Part shown: positions 11,059-18,709 of the stretch, in pieces | Numbering within the stretch: the stretch's first letter is position 1 | How the letters are laid out: each line of letters starts with the position of its first letter | DNA from: Burkholderia cepacia | Lineage (GTDB): Bacteria; Pseudomonadota; Gammaproteobacteria; Burkholderiales; Burkholderiaceae | NCBI RefSeq assembly: GCF_001039005.1 | Contig: NZ_LDWR01000046.1 | Coordinates: 186,001 to 250,000 of the forward strand | Direction: 5' to 3' | DNA length: 64,000 nt | The notes under the pieces: model-generated | Told to the model about the DNA's origin: nothing | The model's input: the letters and a program-made list of their open reading frames with translations, nothing else | The model's database searches: none | Program-made: the position numbers and the translations under genes

Positions 11059-11412
11059 TTAGCTGCCGCGATACAGCGACTTCATTTCTTCAGCGGTGGC
11101 CGGGCGCACGCCCATTGCACGCGAACCCGATGCCGATGCGCCCTGTGCCTGCGCACCGTACCCGCTGGCGTCGGCACCTTGCGCTTGCGCCAGCGCACTA
11201 CGCTGCTGCTCCGCAACACGCGCCGTTGCAGCCTGGATCGCTTCCGGATAGTGCGGATCTTCGCCGCGGGCGGAGTTGTATCCGGCCTGCTGAAGCTGGA
11301 CCAGTTCGGCGCGGACCTGCGCGCGGGTGATCGTCGAGCCCGACTGCGCAAACGACACAACCGGGGCAGCGAGAGCGGCGGCAACGACAACAGCTTGAAC
11401 GAGCGACTTCAT
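11059..11412 (-). CDS. Exported DUF4148 domain protein
   Basis: 117 aa with a signal peptide (MKSLVQAVVVAAALAAPVVSFA) followed by the DUF4148 core (TRAQVRAELVQLQQAGYNSARGE, DPHYPEAIQAATARV). The family is small, periplasmic and abundant in Burkholderiales; its function is unknown. Stands alone, with a good RBS (GGAGGTAGGTC) 7 bp before the ATG at 11412 and an 18-bp perfect palindrome about 125 bp upstream that may be its operator. The C-terminal part is rich in Ala, Gln, Ser and Gly. Confidence 0.87.
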   Translation of the reverse strand: MKSLVQAVVVAAALAAPVVSFAQSGSTITRAQVRAELVQLQQAGYNSARGEDPHYPEAIQAATARVAEQQRSALAQAQGADASGYGAQAQGASASGSRAMGVRPATAEEMKSLYRGS

Positions 11413-11789
11413 GATGACCTACCTCCAGATTTGTCTGTGTTCGCGGTGAACACCTTGTTCATCGCTGACAACCCGAAGTTTATGTAGGCGGATGCTTAAG
11501 AATAAGGCAGATTTCTGGAAGACATCCTTCCTGATTCTAGGGTTAACCCTAGATTACCCACCGGGCCGCGATGCGTGAACCCCGGCTTCGTCCGGCATTG
11601 CGTCGCATCGAGCCTCGCTGAAAAGCGCGAGCCCCGCGAAGCGGCAACGCTTCGCGAGGCTCGAACAGAATCGGAATCGTACGGGATTCATGCAGTCGCA
11701 GTTCAGGCGGCCAACCCGGTGCATGGGTTGCGTGTCTGCCTGTCGAACCGGGGCCGCATGACCACGGTACGGACGCGCCTGTCCGCGCG
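11413..11789. other. Intergenic region upstream of the DUF4148 gene
   Basis: A 377-bp stretch with no supported gene. It contains the 18-bp palindrome (11536-11553) and a long imperfect hairpin at about 11624-11664 (GAGCC-CGCGAAGC against GCTTCGCG-AGGCTC). On the minus strand the hairpin is followed by CGCGCTTTTC, so it could end transcription of the 89-aa gene at 11790-12059. Confidence 0.45.
11536..11553. promoter_or_regulatory. 18-bp perfect palindrome, candidate operator
   Basis: TCTAGGGTTAACCCTAGA is its own reverse complement over all 18 bases. It is AT-richer than the surroundings and lies 124-141 bp upstream of the DUF4148 start, in the promoter region. Its size fits a dimeric regulator site. 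The cognate protein is unknown. Confidence 0.5.
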
Positions 11790-12059
11790 TTACTGGCTAT
11801 CCATCGGGCACTTCAGGTTGCAGCCGTTCGGGTCGCCCAAGTCTCCCTTGCGACGCAACGCCGACTTCTTGCTGCCCTGGTATTTCTGCGACGGCGCCGA
11901 CGCCGCGAACGGCATTTGCGGATGCTCGTTCAGGCGAAACTGCTCGTTCAGGATGCCGCCGGGCACCCCCGGGGAATTCTGCGCGAGCGCAAACGGCGAA
12001 GCAGTAACCAGCAGCCCCGCGGTCAACGCTGCCGCGGCGAGGGGAACGGAAAATTTCAT
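11790..12059 (-). CDS. Small exported hypothetical protein (89 aa)
   Basis: I do not recognise a family. The 89 residues begin with a signal peptide (KFSVPLAAAALTAGLLVTASPFALAQ, cleavage near 27), followed by a polar region (GGILNEQFRLNEHPQMP), a basic patch (KKSALRRKGD) and two cysteines near the end (C80 and C84, in NGCNLKCPMDSQ) that could form a disulfide. The ATG at 12059 starts a typical export signal; the longer open frame upstream overlaps the neighbouring regulator and looks non-coding. Probably conserved only within Burkholderia. Confidence 0.6.
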   Translation of the reverse strand: MKFSVPLAAAALTAGLLVTASPFALAQNSPGVPGGILNEQFRLNEHPQMPFAASAPSQKYQGSKKSALRRKGDLGDPNGCNLKCPMDSQ

Positions 12060-12160
12060 GGCGGGATGACGCCTGAACGGCGTGCTTGTTGGAACGTTGA
12101 TCAAGCGGCAAGCGTAGCGCAAATCCCCCGCCGCTGCAGCGCGGTCCGATCGCGTCCCCG

Positions 12161-13267
12161 TTACCGGGAATTGCCGTCCGGCACGCTCGTGCCGTCGTCG
12201 CCGGCCAGCCCCGTCGCGATGCTCGTCAGCGTCCCGCACGCAGCCGGATCGTAACCGTCGAGATGCGCGACGCGCTCGACGAAGCGAGCGTCGCGCAGCA
12301 GCGCCAGCACATCGGCGAGCGGCCGCGTGTCTAGCTGCGCGCGTTCGCACGCGAAGTAATAGTCCTCGTCGACGACCGGGATGAAGTCGAGCCCGAAATG
12401 ATGGGCGGCCGGCTCGACGCCGAAGCCGAGATCGGCCATCCCGCTCGCGACGAATGCGGCGATCGCCGAATGCGTGAGTTCGGCCGACGCATAGCCGTCA
12501 ATACGCTCGGGATCGATGCCGATCGCGCGCAGCGCGAGATCCAGCAGCATGCGCGTGCCTGACCCTGGTTGCCGGTTGACGAAGCGGATGTCGTTGCGCG
12601 CGAGATCCGCGAGCCCGCGGACCTGCTTCGGGTTGCCGCGCGGCACGAACAGCCCCTGCTGGCGGCGCGTCAGGTGAATCAGCACGTGACGCGTGTCGTC
12701 GAGCCACGGCCGGTAGATCTGCGCGCACTGCGCGCGAAACGTACCGCGCGGCAGATGGAAGCCGGCCAGGTCGCATTCGCCGCGTGCAAGCGCCTGCACG
12801 GCCTCGACACTCTCGCGATACTTGATGTCGACAGCCGCCTGCGCATCGACGAGCGCGGAAACGAGCGTCGCGACTGCGTAGCCGTGCGACGCATGGATGC
12901 GCACGGCGCCGTCGCGCTGCGCGAGCCGCCGGCTCAGGTCGCTGGCCACCTCGGCCGCCAGCATCCGCAGGTTCCCGTCGAGCCGGCTGCGCGCGAGGCG
13001 CTGCGCATCGACGACGGCCTGGCCGAGCTCCGACAGCGTCGACCCCTTGCCCCGCGCGGTTTCGATCAACTCCCCGCCGATGCACGCTTCCAGCGCGCGC
13101 AACATGCCCCACGCGTGCCGGTAGGACAGCCCTTTCGCTTGGGCGGCCTGCGCAATGCTGCCCGTGTCGGCCACGAGCTCCAGCAATGGCGCGACGTCCG
13201 ACAGGCTGGCGGTGCGACCTTCCGTGTCGCGTATGGTCAGATACGCGTCGCATTCGATTCGAATCAA
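12161..13267 (-). CDS. ModE-like HTH regulator with C-terminal substrate-binding domain, probable formate dehydrogenase regulator
   Basis: 368 aa. The N-terminus is a ModE/LysR-type winged helix (about residues 20-110: LLELVADTGSIAQAAQAKGLSYRHAWGMLRALE, then GKGSTLSELGQAVV), the C-terminal two thirds a periplasmic-binding-protein fold (about 125-345) with FVNRQPGSGTRMLLDLAL as a likely ligand loop. Such one-component regulators sense molybdate or small anions. It is divergent from fdsG, 131 bp away, so I infer it controls the molybdenum-dependent formate dehydrogenase. The frame opens directly after a TAA, so TTG at 13267 is the only start that keeps the first helix; no in-frame ATG lies upstream. 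Confidence 0.82.
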   Translation of the reverse strand: MIRIECDAYLTIRDTEGRTASLSDVAPLLELVADTGSIAQAAQAKGLSYRHAWGMLRALEACIGGELIETARGKGSTLSELGQAVVDAQRLARSRLDGNLRMLAAEVASDLSRRLAQRDGAVRIHASHGYAVATLVSALVDAQAAVDIKYRESVEAVQALARGECDLAGFHLPRGTFRAQCAQIYRPWLDDTRHVLIHLTRRQQGLFVPRGNPKQVRGLADLARNDIRFVNRQPGSGTRMLLDLALRAIGIDPERIDGYASAELTHSAIAAFVASGMADLGFGVEPAAHHFGLDFIPVVDEDYYFACERAQLDTRPLADVLALLRDARFVERVAHLDGYDPAACGTLTSIATGLAGDDGTSVPDGNSR

Positions 13268-13345
13268 TTATGCACTCCGATTTCCTATTGCGACCGCGAA
13301 ATCTTCCGCTTATCGTTGGTCGAAATCAATCAGAACGAAGCCGCA

Positions 13346-13373
13346 ATGCGCACTATATGAATTCTGAGCGCAT
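13346..13373. promoter_or_regulatory. Inverted repeat in the regulator-fdsG divergent promoter
   Basis: ATGCGC (13346-13351) and GCGCAT (13368-13373) form an inverted repeat around a 16-bp AT-rich centre containing TATATGAATTC. It lies 26 bp before the fdsG ATG and 80 bp from the regulator start, a plausible operator and promoter core. Assigned by position and symmetry only. Confidence 0.4.
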
Positions 13374-13398
13374 ATGAGACTTTGGAGGAGCATAACCG

Positions 13399-13899
13399 AT
13401 GTCCCCGAATCCCCATGCGCCCGACGCGCTCGTCGAGCGCCATGCGCGCGCCGGCCGGTCGCTGGTCGCGATCCTGCACGCGATCCAGGACGACGCGGGC
13501 TACGTGCCGCCGGGCTGCGTCGCGCCGCTCGCCAGGGCACTCAATCTGTCGCGCGCGGAAGTGCACGGCGTACTGACTTACTACCACCACTTCCGCACCG
13601 CGCCGCCTGCGCGCGTCACGATCCAGATGTGCCGCGCCGAGGCGTGCCGCAGCATGGGCTGCGAAGCGCTGGCCGCGCACGCTGAAGCCCGCACGGGCTG
13701 CCGGTTCGACGCGGCGCACGGCGATGCCGCGGATGCACACGCGCCGGACGCCGTCGCGCTCGAATCGGTCTACTGCCTCGGACTGTGTGCGCAGTCGCCG
13801 TCGCTGACGGTGAACGGTGTGCTTCACGCCAAGGTCACGCCGGAAAAATTCGACGCGCTGCTTGCCGATGCGGTCGCCCACACGCCGGAGGCCGCATGA
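13399..13899 (+). CDS. fdsG: NAD-dependent formate dehydrogenase, gamma subunit
   Basis: NuoE-like 24-kDa subunit of the soluble, NAD-linked, molybdenum-dependent formate dehydrogenase; carries one [2Fe-2S] cluster. 166 aa; cluster ligands in CRAEAC (near 82-87) and CLGLC (near 130-134), the thioredoxin-like NuoE pattern. The N-terminal AILHAIQDDAGYVPPGCVAPLARALNLS matches the family helix bundle. First gene of the operon; RBS GGAGGAG about 10 nt upstream. It overlaps fdsB by ATGA, indicating translational coupling. Confidence 0.94.
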   Translation: MSPNPHAPDALVERHARAGRSLVAILHAIQDDAGYVPPGCVAPLARALNLSRAEVHGVLTYYHHFRTAPPARVTIQMCRAEACRSMGCEALAAHAEARTGCRFDAAHGDAADAHAPDAVALESVYCLGLCAQSPSLTVNGVLHAKVTPEKFDALLADAVAHTPEAA

Positions 13900-15473
13900 C
13901 GATCCGCATCTACGTTCCCCGCGATTCGTCTGCGCTGGCACTCGGCGCCGACGCACTCGCCGCCGCGATCGCGGCGGAAGCCGAACGACGCGGCGTCGCC
14001 ATCGAGCTGGTTCGCAACGGCTCGCGCGGGCTGCTGTGGCTCGAGCCGCTCGTCGAGGTCGGCACGGCCGCCGGCCGCGTCGGCTATGCGAACCTGTCGG
14101 CCGCCGACGTGCCGTCCCTGTTCGACGCAAACTGGCTCGAAGGCGGCGCGCATCCAAGCGGCGTCGGCCTCGTCGACGCGCTGCCCTATCTCGCACGCCA
14201 GCAGCGCCTCACGTTCGCGCGCATCGGCCTGACCGATCCGCTGTCGATCGACGACTACCTGCAACACGAAGGCCTCGCCGGCCTGAAGAACGCGCTCGCG
14301 CTCGACGGCGATGCCGCGTGCGAGACGCTGATCGAATCGGGGCTGCGCGGCCGCGGTGGCGCGGCATTCCCGGCCGGCATCAAGTGGCGCACGGTGCGGC
14401 ACGCGCGCGCCGCGCAGAAGTACATCGTCTGCAACGCGGACGAAGGCGATTCGGGCACGTTCTCCGACCGCCTGATGATGGAATGCGATCCGTACTGCCT
14501 GATCGAAGGGATGATCATCGCGGGCATCGCGACAGGCGCGACGGTCGGCTACATCTATGTGCGCAGCGAATACCCGCACGCGATCGCCACGCTCGAAGCC
14601 GCGATCGTCCGCGCGCGCGAAGCCGGCTGGCTCGGCGAACGCGTGCTCGGCTCCGCGCACGCGTTCGAGCTGCACGTCGCGAAAGGCGCGGGCTCGTACG
14701 TGTGCGGCGAGGAAACGGCGCTGCTCGAATCGCTCGAAGGCAAGCGCGGCGTCGTGCGCGCGAAGCCGCCGCTGCCCGCGCTCGCCGGCCTGTTCGGCCA
14801 GCCGACCGTCATCAACAACGTGATCACGCTCGCGACGGCGCCGGTGATCTTCGCGCGCGGCGCCGCGTTCTATCGCGACTATGGGATGGGCCGCTCGCGC
14901 GGCACGCTGCCGTTCCAGCTCGCGGGCAACATCCGTCACGGCGGCCTCGTCGAGCTCGCGTTCGGCGTCACGCTGCGCGAGCTGCTGTTCGACTTCGGCG
15001 GCGGCACGGCAAGCGGCCGGCCCGCACGCGCCGCGCAGGTCGGCGGCCCGCTCGGCACCTACCTGCCCGATCACCAGTGGGACGTGCCGCTCGACTACGA
15101 AGCGTACACGGCGATCGGCGCGGTAGTCGGTCACGGCGGCATCGTGCTGCACGACGACACGTCGAACCTCGCCGAGCTTGCCGAATACGCGATGAAGTTC
15201 TGTGCGATCGAATCGTGCGGCAAGTGCACGCCGTGCCGGATCGGCTCGACGCGCGGCGTCGAGACGATCGCGCGCATCCGCCACGGCGATACGTCGGAGC
15301 GGCAGGTCACGCTGCTGCGCGACCTGTGCGACACGATGCTGGCCGGTTCGCTGTGCGCGATGGGCGGCATGACGCCCTACCCGGTGCTGTCCGCGCTCGA
15401 CCATTTCCCCGAAGATTTCGGGCTCGCTGCCGGCAAGGATGCCGCGTCGGGCCCGGTCAAGGCTGCGGCCTGA
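13896..15473 (+). CDS. fdsB: NAD-dependent formate dehydrogenase, beta subunit
   Basis: NuoF-like subunit that binds FMN and NAD and passes electrons from the clusters to NAD. 525 aa; the N-terminal ~125 residues are thioredoxin-like, followed by the NuoF core with RGRGGAAFPAGIKW (FMN/NADH loop), CNADEGDSGTFSDR and GAGSYVCGEETALLESLEGKRG, and the C-terminal [4Fe-4S] motif SCGKCTPCRIGSTRG. Start ATG at 13896 overlaps the fdsG stop. Upstream extension of the frame runs inside fdsG and is spurious. Confidence 0.95.
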   Translation: MTIRIYVPRDSSALALGADALAAAIAAEAERRGVAIELVRNGSRGLLWLEPLVEVGTAAGRVGYANLSAADVPSLFDANWLEGGAHPSGVGLVDALPYLARQQRLTFARIGLTDPLSIDDYLQHEGLAGLKNALALDGDAACETLIESGLRGRGGAAFPAGIKWRTVRHARAAQKYIVCNADEGDSGTFSDRLMMECDPYCLIEGMIIAGIATGATVGYIYVRSEYPHAIATLEAAIVRAREAGWLGERVLGSAHAFELHVAKGAGSYVCGEETALLESLEGKRGVVRAKPPLPALAGLFGQPTVINNVITLATAPVIFARGAAFYRDYGMGRSRGTLPFQLAGNIRHGGLVELAFGVTLRELLFDFGGGTASGRPARAAQVGGPLGTYLPDHQWDVPLDYEAYTAIGAVVGHGGIVLHDDTSNLAELAEYAMKFCAIESCGKCTPCRIGSTRGVETIARIRHGDTSERQVTLLRDLCDTMLAGSLCAMGGMTPYPVLSALDHFPEDFGLAAGKDAASGPVKAAA

Positions 15474-15490
15474 CCCAGAAGGAGCCCTGC

Positions 15491-18442
15491 ATGTCACTCG
15501 ACACGAACAACGTCCGCCAAGGCGGCTGCGGCTCAGGCCAATGCGCGTGCAAGAGCGCCGCCCAAGCGCGCACCCGCGACCCGTTCGACGATACCGACTA
15601 CGGTACGCCGCAACGGTATGCGGACACCGACGTCACGCTCGAAATCGACGGCCAGCCGGTGACGGTGGCGGCCGGCACGTCGGTGATGCGCGCGGCCATC
15701 GAAGCCGGCGTCAACGTTCCGAAGCTCTGCGCGACCGATTCGCTCGAGCCGTTCGGCTCGTGCCGGCTGTGCCTCGTCGAGATCGAAGGCCGGCGCGGTT
15801 ATCCGGCGTCGTGCACGACACCTGCCGAAGCGGGCATGAAGGTGCGCACGCAGTCGGACCGGCTGCAGTCGCTGCGCCGCAACGTGATGGAGCTGTACAT
15901 CTCCGACCATCCGCTCGACTGCCTCACCTGCCCTGCCAACGGCGACTGCGAGTTGCAGGACATGGCGGGCGTCGTCGGGCTGCGCGAAGTGCGCTACGGC
16001 TTCGACGGCGCGAATCACCTGGACGACCGCAAGGACGAATCGAACCCGTACTTCACGTACGACCCGTCGAAGTGCATCGTCTGCAACCGCTGCGTACGCG
16101 CCTGCGAGGAAACACAGGGTACGTTCGCGCTGACGATCGCCGCGCGTGGCTTCGAATCGCGCGTCGCCGCGGGTGAAAACGAATCGTTCATGGCGTCGGA
16201 ATGCGTGTCGTGCGGCGCCTGCGTCGCCGCATGCCCGACGGCCACGCTGCAGGAAAAATCCGTCGTGCAGCTCGGGCAGGCCGAACACTCGGTCGTCACG
16301 ACCTGTGCGTACTGCGGCGTCGGCTGCTCGTTCAAGGCCGAGATGAAGGGCACGCAGGTCGTGCGCATGACGCCGCACAAGAACGGCCTCGCGAACGAGG
16401 GTCACGCGTGCGTGAAGGGACGCTTCGCATGGGGCTACGCGACGCACAAGGACCGCATCACGAAGCCGATGATCCGCGAAAAGATCACCGACCCGTGGCG
16501 CGAAGTGAGCTGGGAGGAAGCGCTCACCTACGCGGCAACGCAGTTCCGCAAGCTGCAGCAGAAGTACGGCCGCGATTCGATCGGCGGCATCACGTCGTCG
16601 CGCTGTACGAACGAGGAAACCTACCTCGTGCAGAAGCTCGTGCGCGCCGCGTTCGGCAACAACAACGTCGATACCTGCGCACGCGTGTGCCATTCGCCGA
16701 CCGGCTATGGCCTCAAGACGACGCTCGGCGAATCGGCCGGTACGCAGACTTTCGCGTCGGTCGGCCAGGCCGACGTGATCGTCGTGATGGGTGCGAACCC
16801 GACCGACGGCCACCCGGTGTTCGGCTCGCGGATGAAGCGGCGCGTACGCGAAGGCGCGAAGCTGATCGTGATCGACCCGCGTCGCATCGACGTCGTCGAC
16901 GGCCCGCACATCAAGGCCACGCACCACCTGCAGCTGCGCCCCGGCACCAACGTCGCGATCGTCAACGCGCTGGCGCACGTGATCGTCACCGAAGGGCTCG
17001 TCGCCGATGCATTCGTCGCCGAGCGCTGCGAGGCGCGCGCCTTCGAGCAATGGCGCGACTTCGTATCGCACGCCGACAATTCGCCCGAGGCGACCGCGGA
17101 CGTGACGGGCGTGCCGGCCGAGCAGGTACGCGCCGCCGCGCGCCTCTATGCGACGGGCGGCAATGCCGCGATCTACTACGGCCTGGGCGTCACCGAACAC
17201 GCGCAAGGTTCGACGACGGTGATGGGCATCGCGAACCTCGCGATGGCGACCGGCAACATCGGCCGCGAAGGTGTCGGCGTCAATCCGCTGCGCGGCCAGA
17301 ACAACGTGCAGGGCTCGTGCGACATGGGCTCGTTCCCGCACGAGCTGCCCGGTTACCGGCACATCAGCGACACGATCGTGCGCACGCAGTTCGAACAGGC
17401 GTGGTCGGCCACGCTGCAGCCGGAACCGGGGCTGCGCATCCCGAACATGTTCGACGCGGCACTCGACGGCAGCTTCAAGGGGCTCTACTGCCAGGGCGAG
17501 GACATCGTCCAGTCGGATCCGAACACGCAGCACGTCGCGGCCGCGTTGTCGGCGATGGAATGCATCGTCGTGCAGGACATCTTCCTGAACGAAACCGCGA
17601 AATATGCGCACGTGCTCCTGCCCGGCTCGACGTTCCTCGAGAAGGACGGCACGTTCACGAACGCGGAGCGCCGCATCTCGCGCGTGCGCAAGGTGATGCC
17701 GCCGCTCGCGGGCTACGCGGACTGGGAAGTGACGCTGCTGCTGTCGCAAGCGCTCGGCTACGACATGCATTACACGCATCCGTCGGAAATCATGGACGAG
17801 ATCGCGCGGCTCACGCCGACCTTCTCGGGCGTGTCGTACGCGAAGCTCGACGCACTCGGCAGCATCCAGTGGCCGTGCAACGAGCACGCGCCGGAAGGCA
17901 CGCCGACCATGCATACGGACGCGTTCGTGCGCGGCAAGGGCCGGTTCGTGATCACCAAGTTCATTCCGACGCCGGAAAAGGTCACGCAGCGCTATCCGCT
18001 GATCCTGACGACGGGCCGCATCCTGTCGCAATACAACGTCGGCGCGCAGACGCGCCGGACCGAAAACGTCCAGTGGCACGAAGAGGACCGCCTCGAGATC
18101 CATCCGCACGACGCGCAGGATCGCGGGATCCGCGCCGGCGACTGGGTCGGCATCGAATCGCGTGCCGGGCATACGGTGCTGCGTGCACTCGTGACGGAAC
18201 GCATGCAGCCGGGCGTCGTGTATACCACGTTCCACTTCCCCGAATCGGGCGCGAACGTGATCACGACGGACAGCTCCGACTGGGCGACGAACTGCCCCGA
18301 ATACAAGGTGACGGCCGTGCAGGTGATGCCGGTTGCCCAGCCATCCGACTGGCAGCGTGCATACGCGCGCTTCAGCGCGGAACAGGTCGACCTGCTCGAG
18401 CGCCGCGCGGCAGCGCCCGCCGCCGTGACGACCGGCAAGTGA
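15491..18442 (+). CDS. fdsA: NAD-dependent formate dehydrogenase, alpha (catalytic) subunit
   Basis: Bis-MGD molybdoenzyme that oxidises formate to CO2. 983 aa; in order a plant-type [2Fe-2S] domain (KLCATDSLEPFGSCRLC), the His-Cys cluster motif DHPLDCLTCPANGDC, two [4Fe-4S] motifs (CIVCNRCVRACEETQ and CVSCGACVAACP), the catalytic-domain cluster CAYCGVGCSF, then the molybdopterin domain with the catalytic cysteine and histidine in RVCHSPTGYG (Cys, not selenocysteine) and the C-terminal dinucleotide-binding domain. RBS AAGGAG is 7 nt before ATG 15491. The same frame is open across fdsB, but that part is a shadow. Confidence 0.97.
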   Translation: MSLDTNNVRQGGCGSGQCACKSAAQARTRDPFDDTDYGTPQRYADTDVTLEIDGQPVTVAAGTSVMRAAIEAGVNVPKLCATDSLEPFGSCRLCLVEIEGRRGYPASCTTPAEAGMKVRTQSDRLQSLRRNVMELYISDHPLDCLTCPANGDCELQDMAGVVGLREVRYGFDGANHLDDRKDESNPYFTYDPSKCIVCNRCVRACEETQGTFALTIAARGFESRVAAGENESFMASECVSCGACVAACPTATLQEKSVVQLGQAEHSVVTTCAYCGVGCSFKAEMKGTQVVRMTPHKNGLANEGHACVKGRFAWGYATHKDRITKPMIREKITDPWREVSWEEALTYAATQFRKLQQKYGRDSIGGITSSRCTNEETYLVQKLVRAAFGNNNVDTCARVCHSPTGYGLKTTLGESAGTQTFASVGQADVIVVMGANPTDGHPVFGSRMKRRVREGAKLIVIDPRRIDVVDGPHIKATHHLQLRPGTNVAIVNALAHVIVTEGLVADAFVAERCEARAFEQWRDFVSHADNSPEATADVTGVPAEQVRAAARLYATGGNAAIYYGLGVTEHAQGSTTVMGIANLAMATGNIGREGVGVNPLRGQNNVQGSCDMGSFPHELPGYRHISDTIVRTQFEQAWSATLQPEPGLRIPNMFDAALDGSFKGLYCQGEDIVQSDPNTQHVAAALSAMECIVVQDIFLNETAKYAHVLLPGSTFLEKDGTFTNAERRISRVRKVMPPLAGYADWEVTLLLSQALGYDMHYTHPSEIMDEIARLTPTFSGVSYAKLDALGSIQWPCNEHAPEGTPTMHTDAFVRGKGRFVITKFIPTPEKVTQRYPLILTTGRILSQYNVGAQTRRTENVQWHEEDRLEIHPHDAQDRGIRAGDWVGIESRAGHTVLRALVTERMQPGVVYTTFHFPESGANVITTDSSDWATNCPEYKVTAVQVMPVAQPSDWQRAYARFSAEQVDLLERRAAAPAAVTTGK

Positions 18443-18449
18443 GGATGCG

Positions 18450-18701
18450 ATGGACAACGGACACCTGATCGACATGGCCAACCAGATCGGCGCATTCTTC
18501 GAATCGATGCCCGATCGCGACGAAGCGCTGACCGGCATCGCCGAACATATCCGGCGCTTCTGGGAGCCGCGGATGCGCCGCGCGTTTCTCGCGGCACTCG
18601 ACGATCCGTCGAACGAAGCCGCACAACGCGCGGCGCCGATCGTGCGCGACGCGATCGCCGCGCACCGCGCGTCGCTCGTGCCCGTCGCGGCGAGCGCCTG
18701 A
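18450..18701 (+). CDS. fdsD: NAD-dependent formate dehydrogenase, delta subunit
   Basis: Small helical accessory subunit (83 aa) found only with FdsGBA-type enzymes; needed for assembly or stability. Matches the family by MANQIGAFFESMPDRDEALTGIAEHIRRFWEPRMR. It begins 7 bp after the fdsA stop, where related operons (for example Cupriavidus fdsGBACD) carry fdsC, the FdhD-like sulfurtransferase. That gene is absent here. The next gene is convergent, 8 bp away. Confidence 0.92.
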   Translation: MDNGHLIDMANQIGAFFESMPDRDEALTGIAEHIRRFWEPRMRRAFLAALDDPSNEAAQRAAPIVRDAIAAHRASLVPVAASA

Positions 18702-18709
18702 CCGCGCCG

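Noticed and set aside
13817..15490. Apparent FdsB-region extension that would make FdsA 1541 aa
   Set aside because: The upstream part is Arg-rich and overlaps fdsB in another frame; fdsA has its own RBS and start at 15491.
15533..18538. 1001-aa open frame antisense to fdsA
   Set aside because: No recognisable domain; opposite strand of a strongly supported molybdoenzyme.
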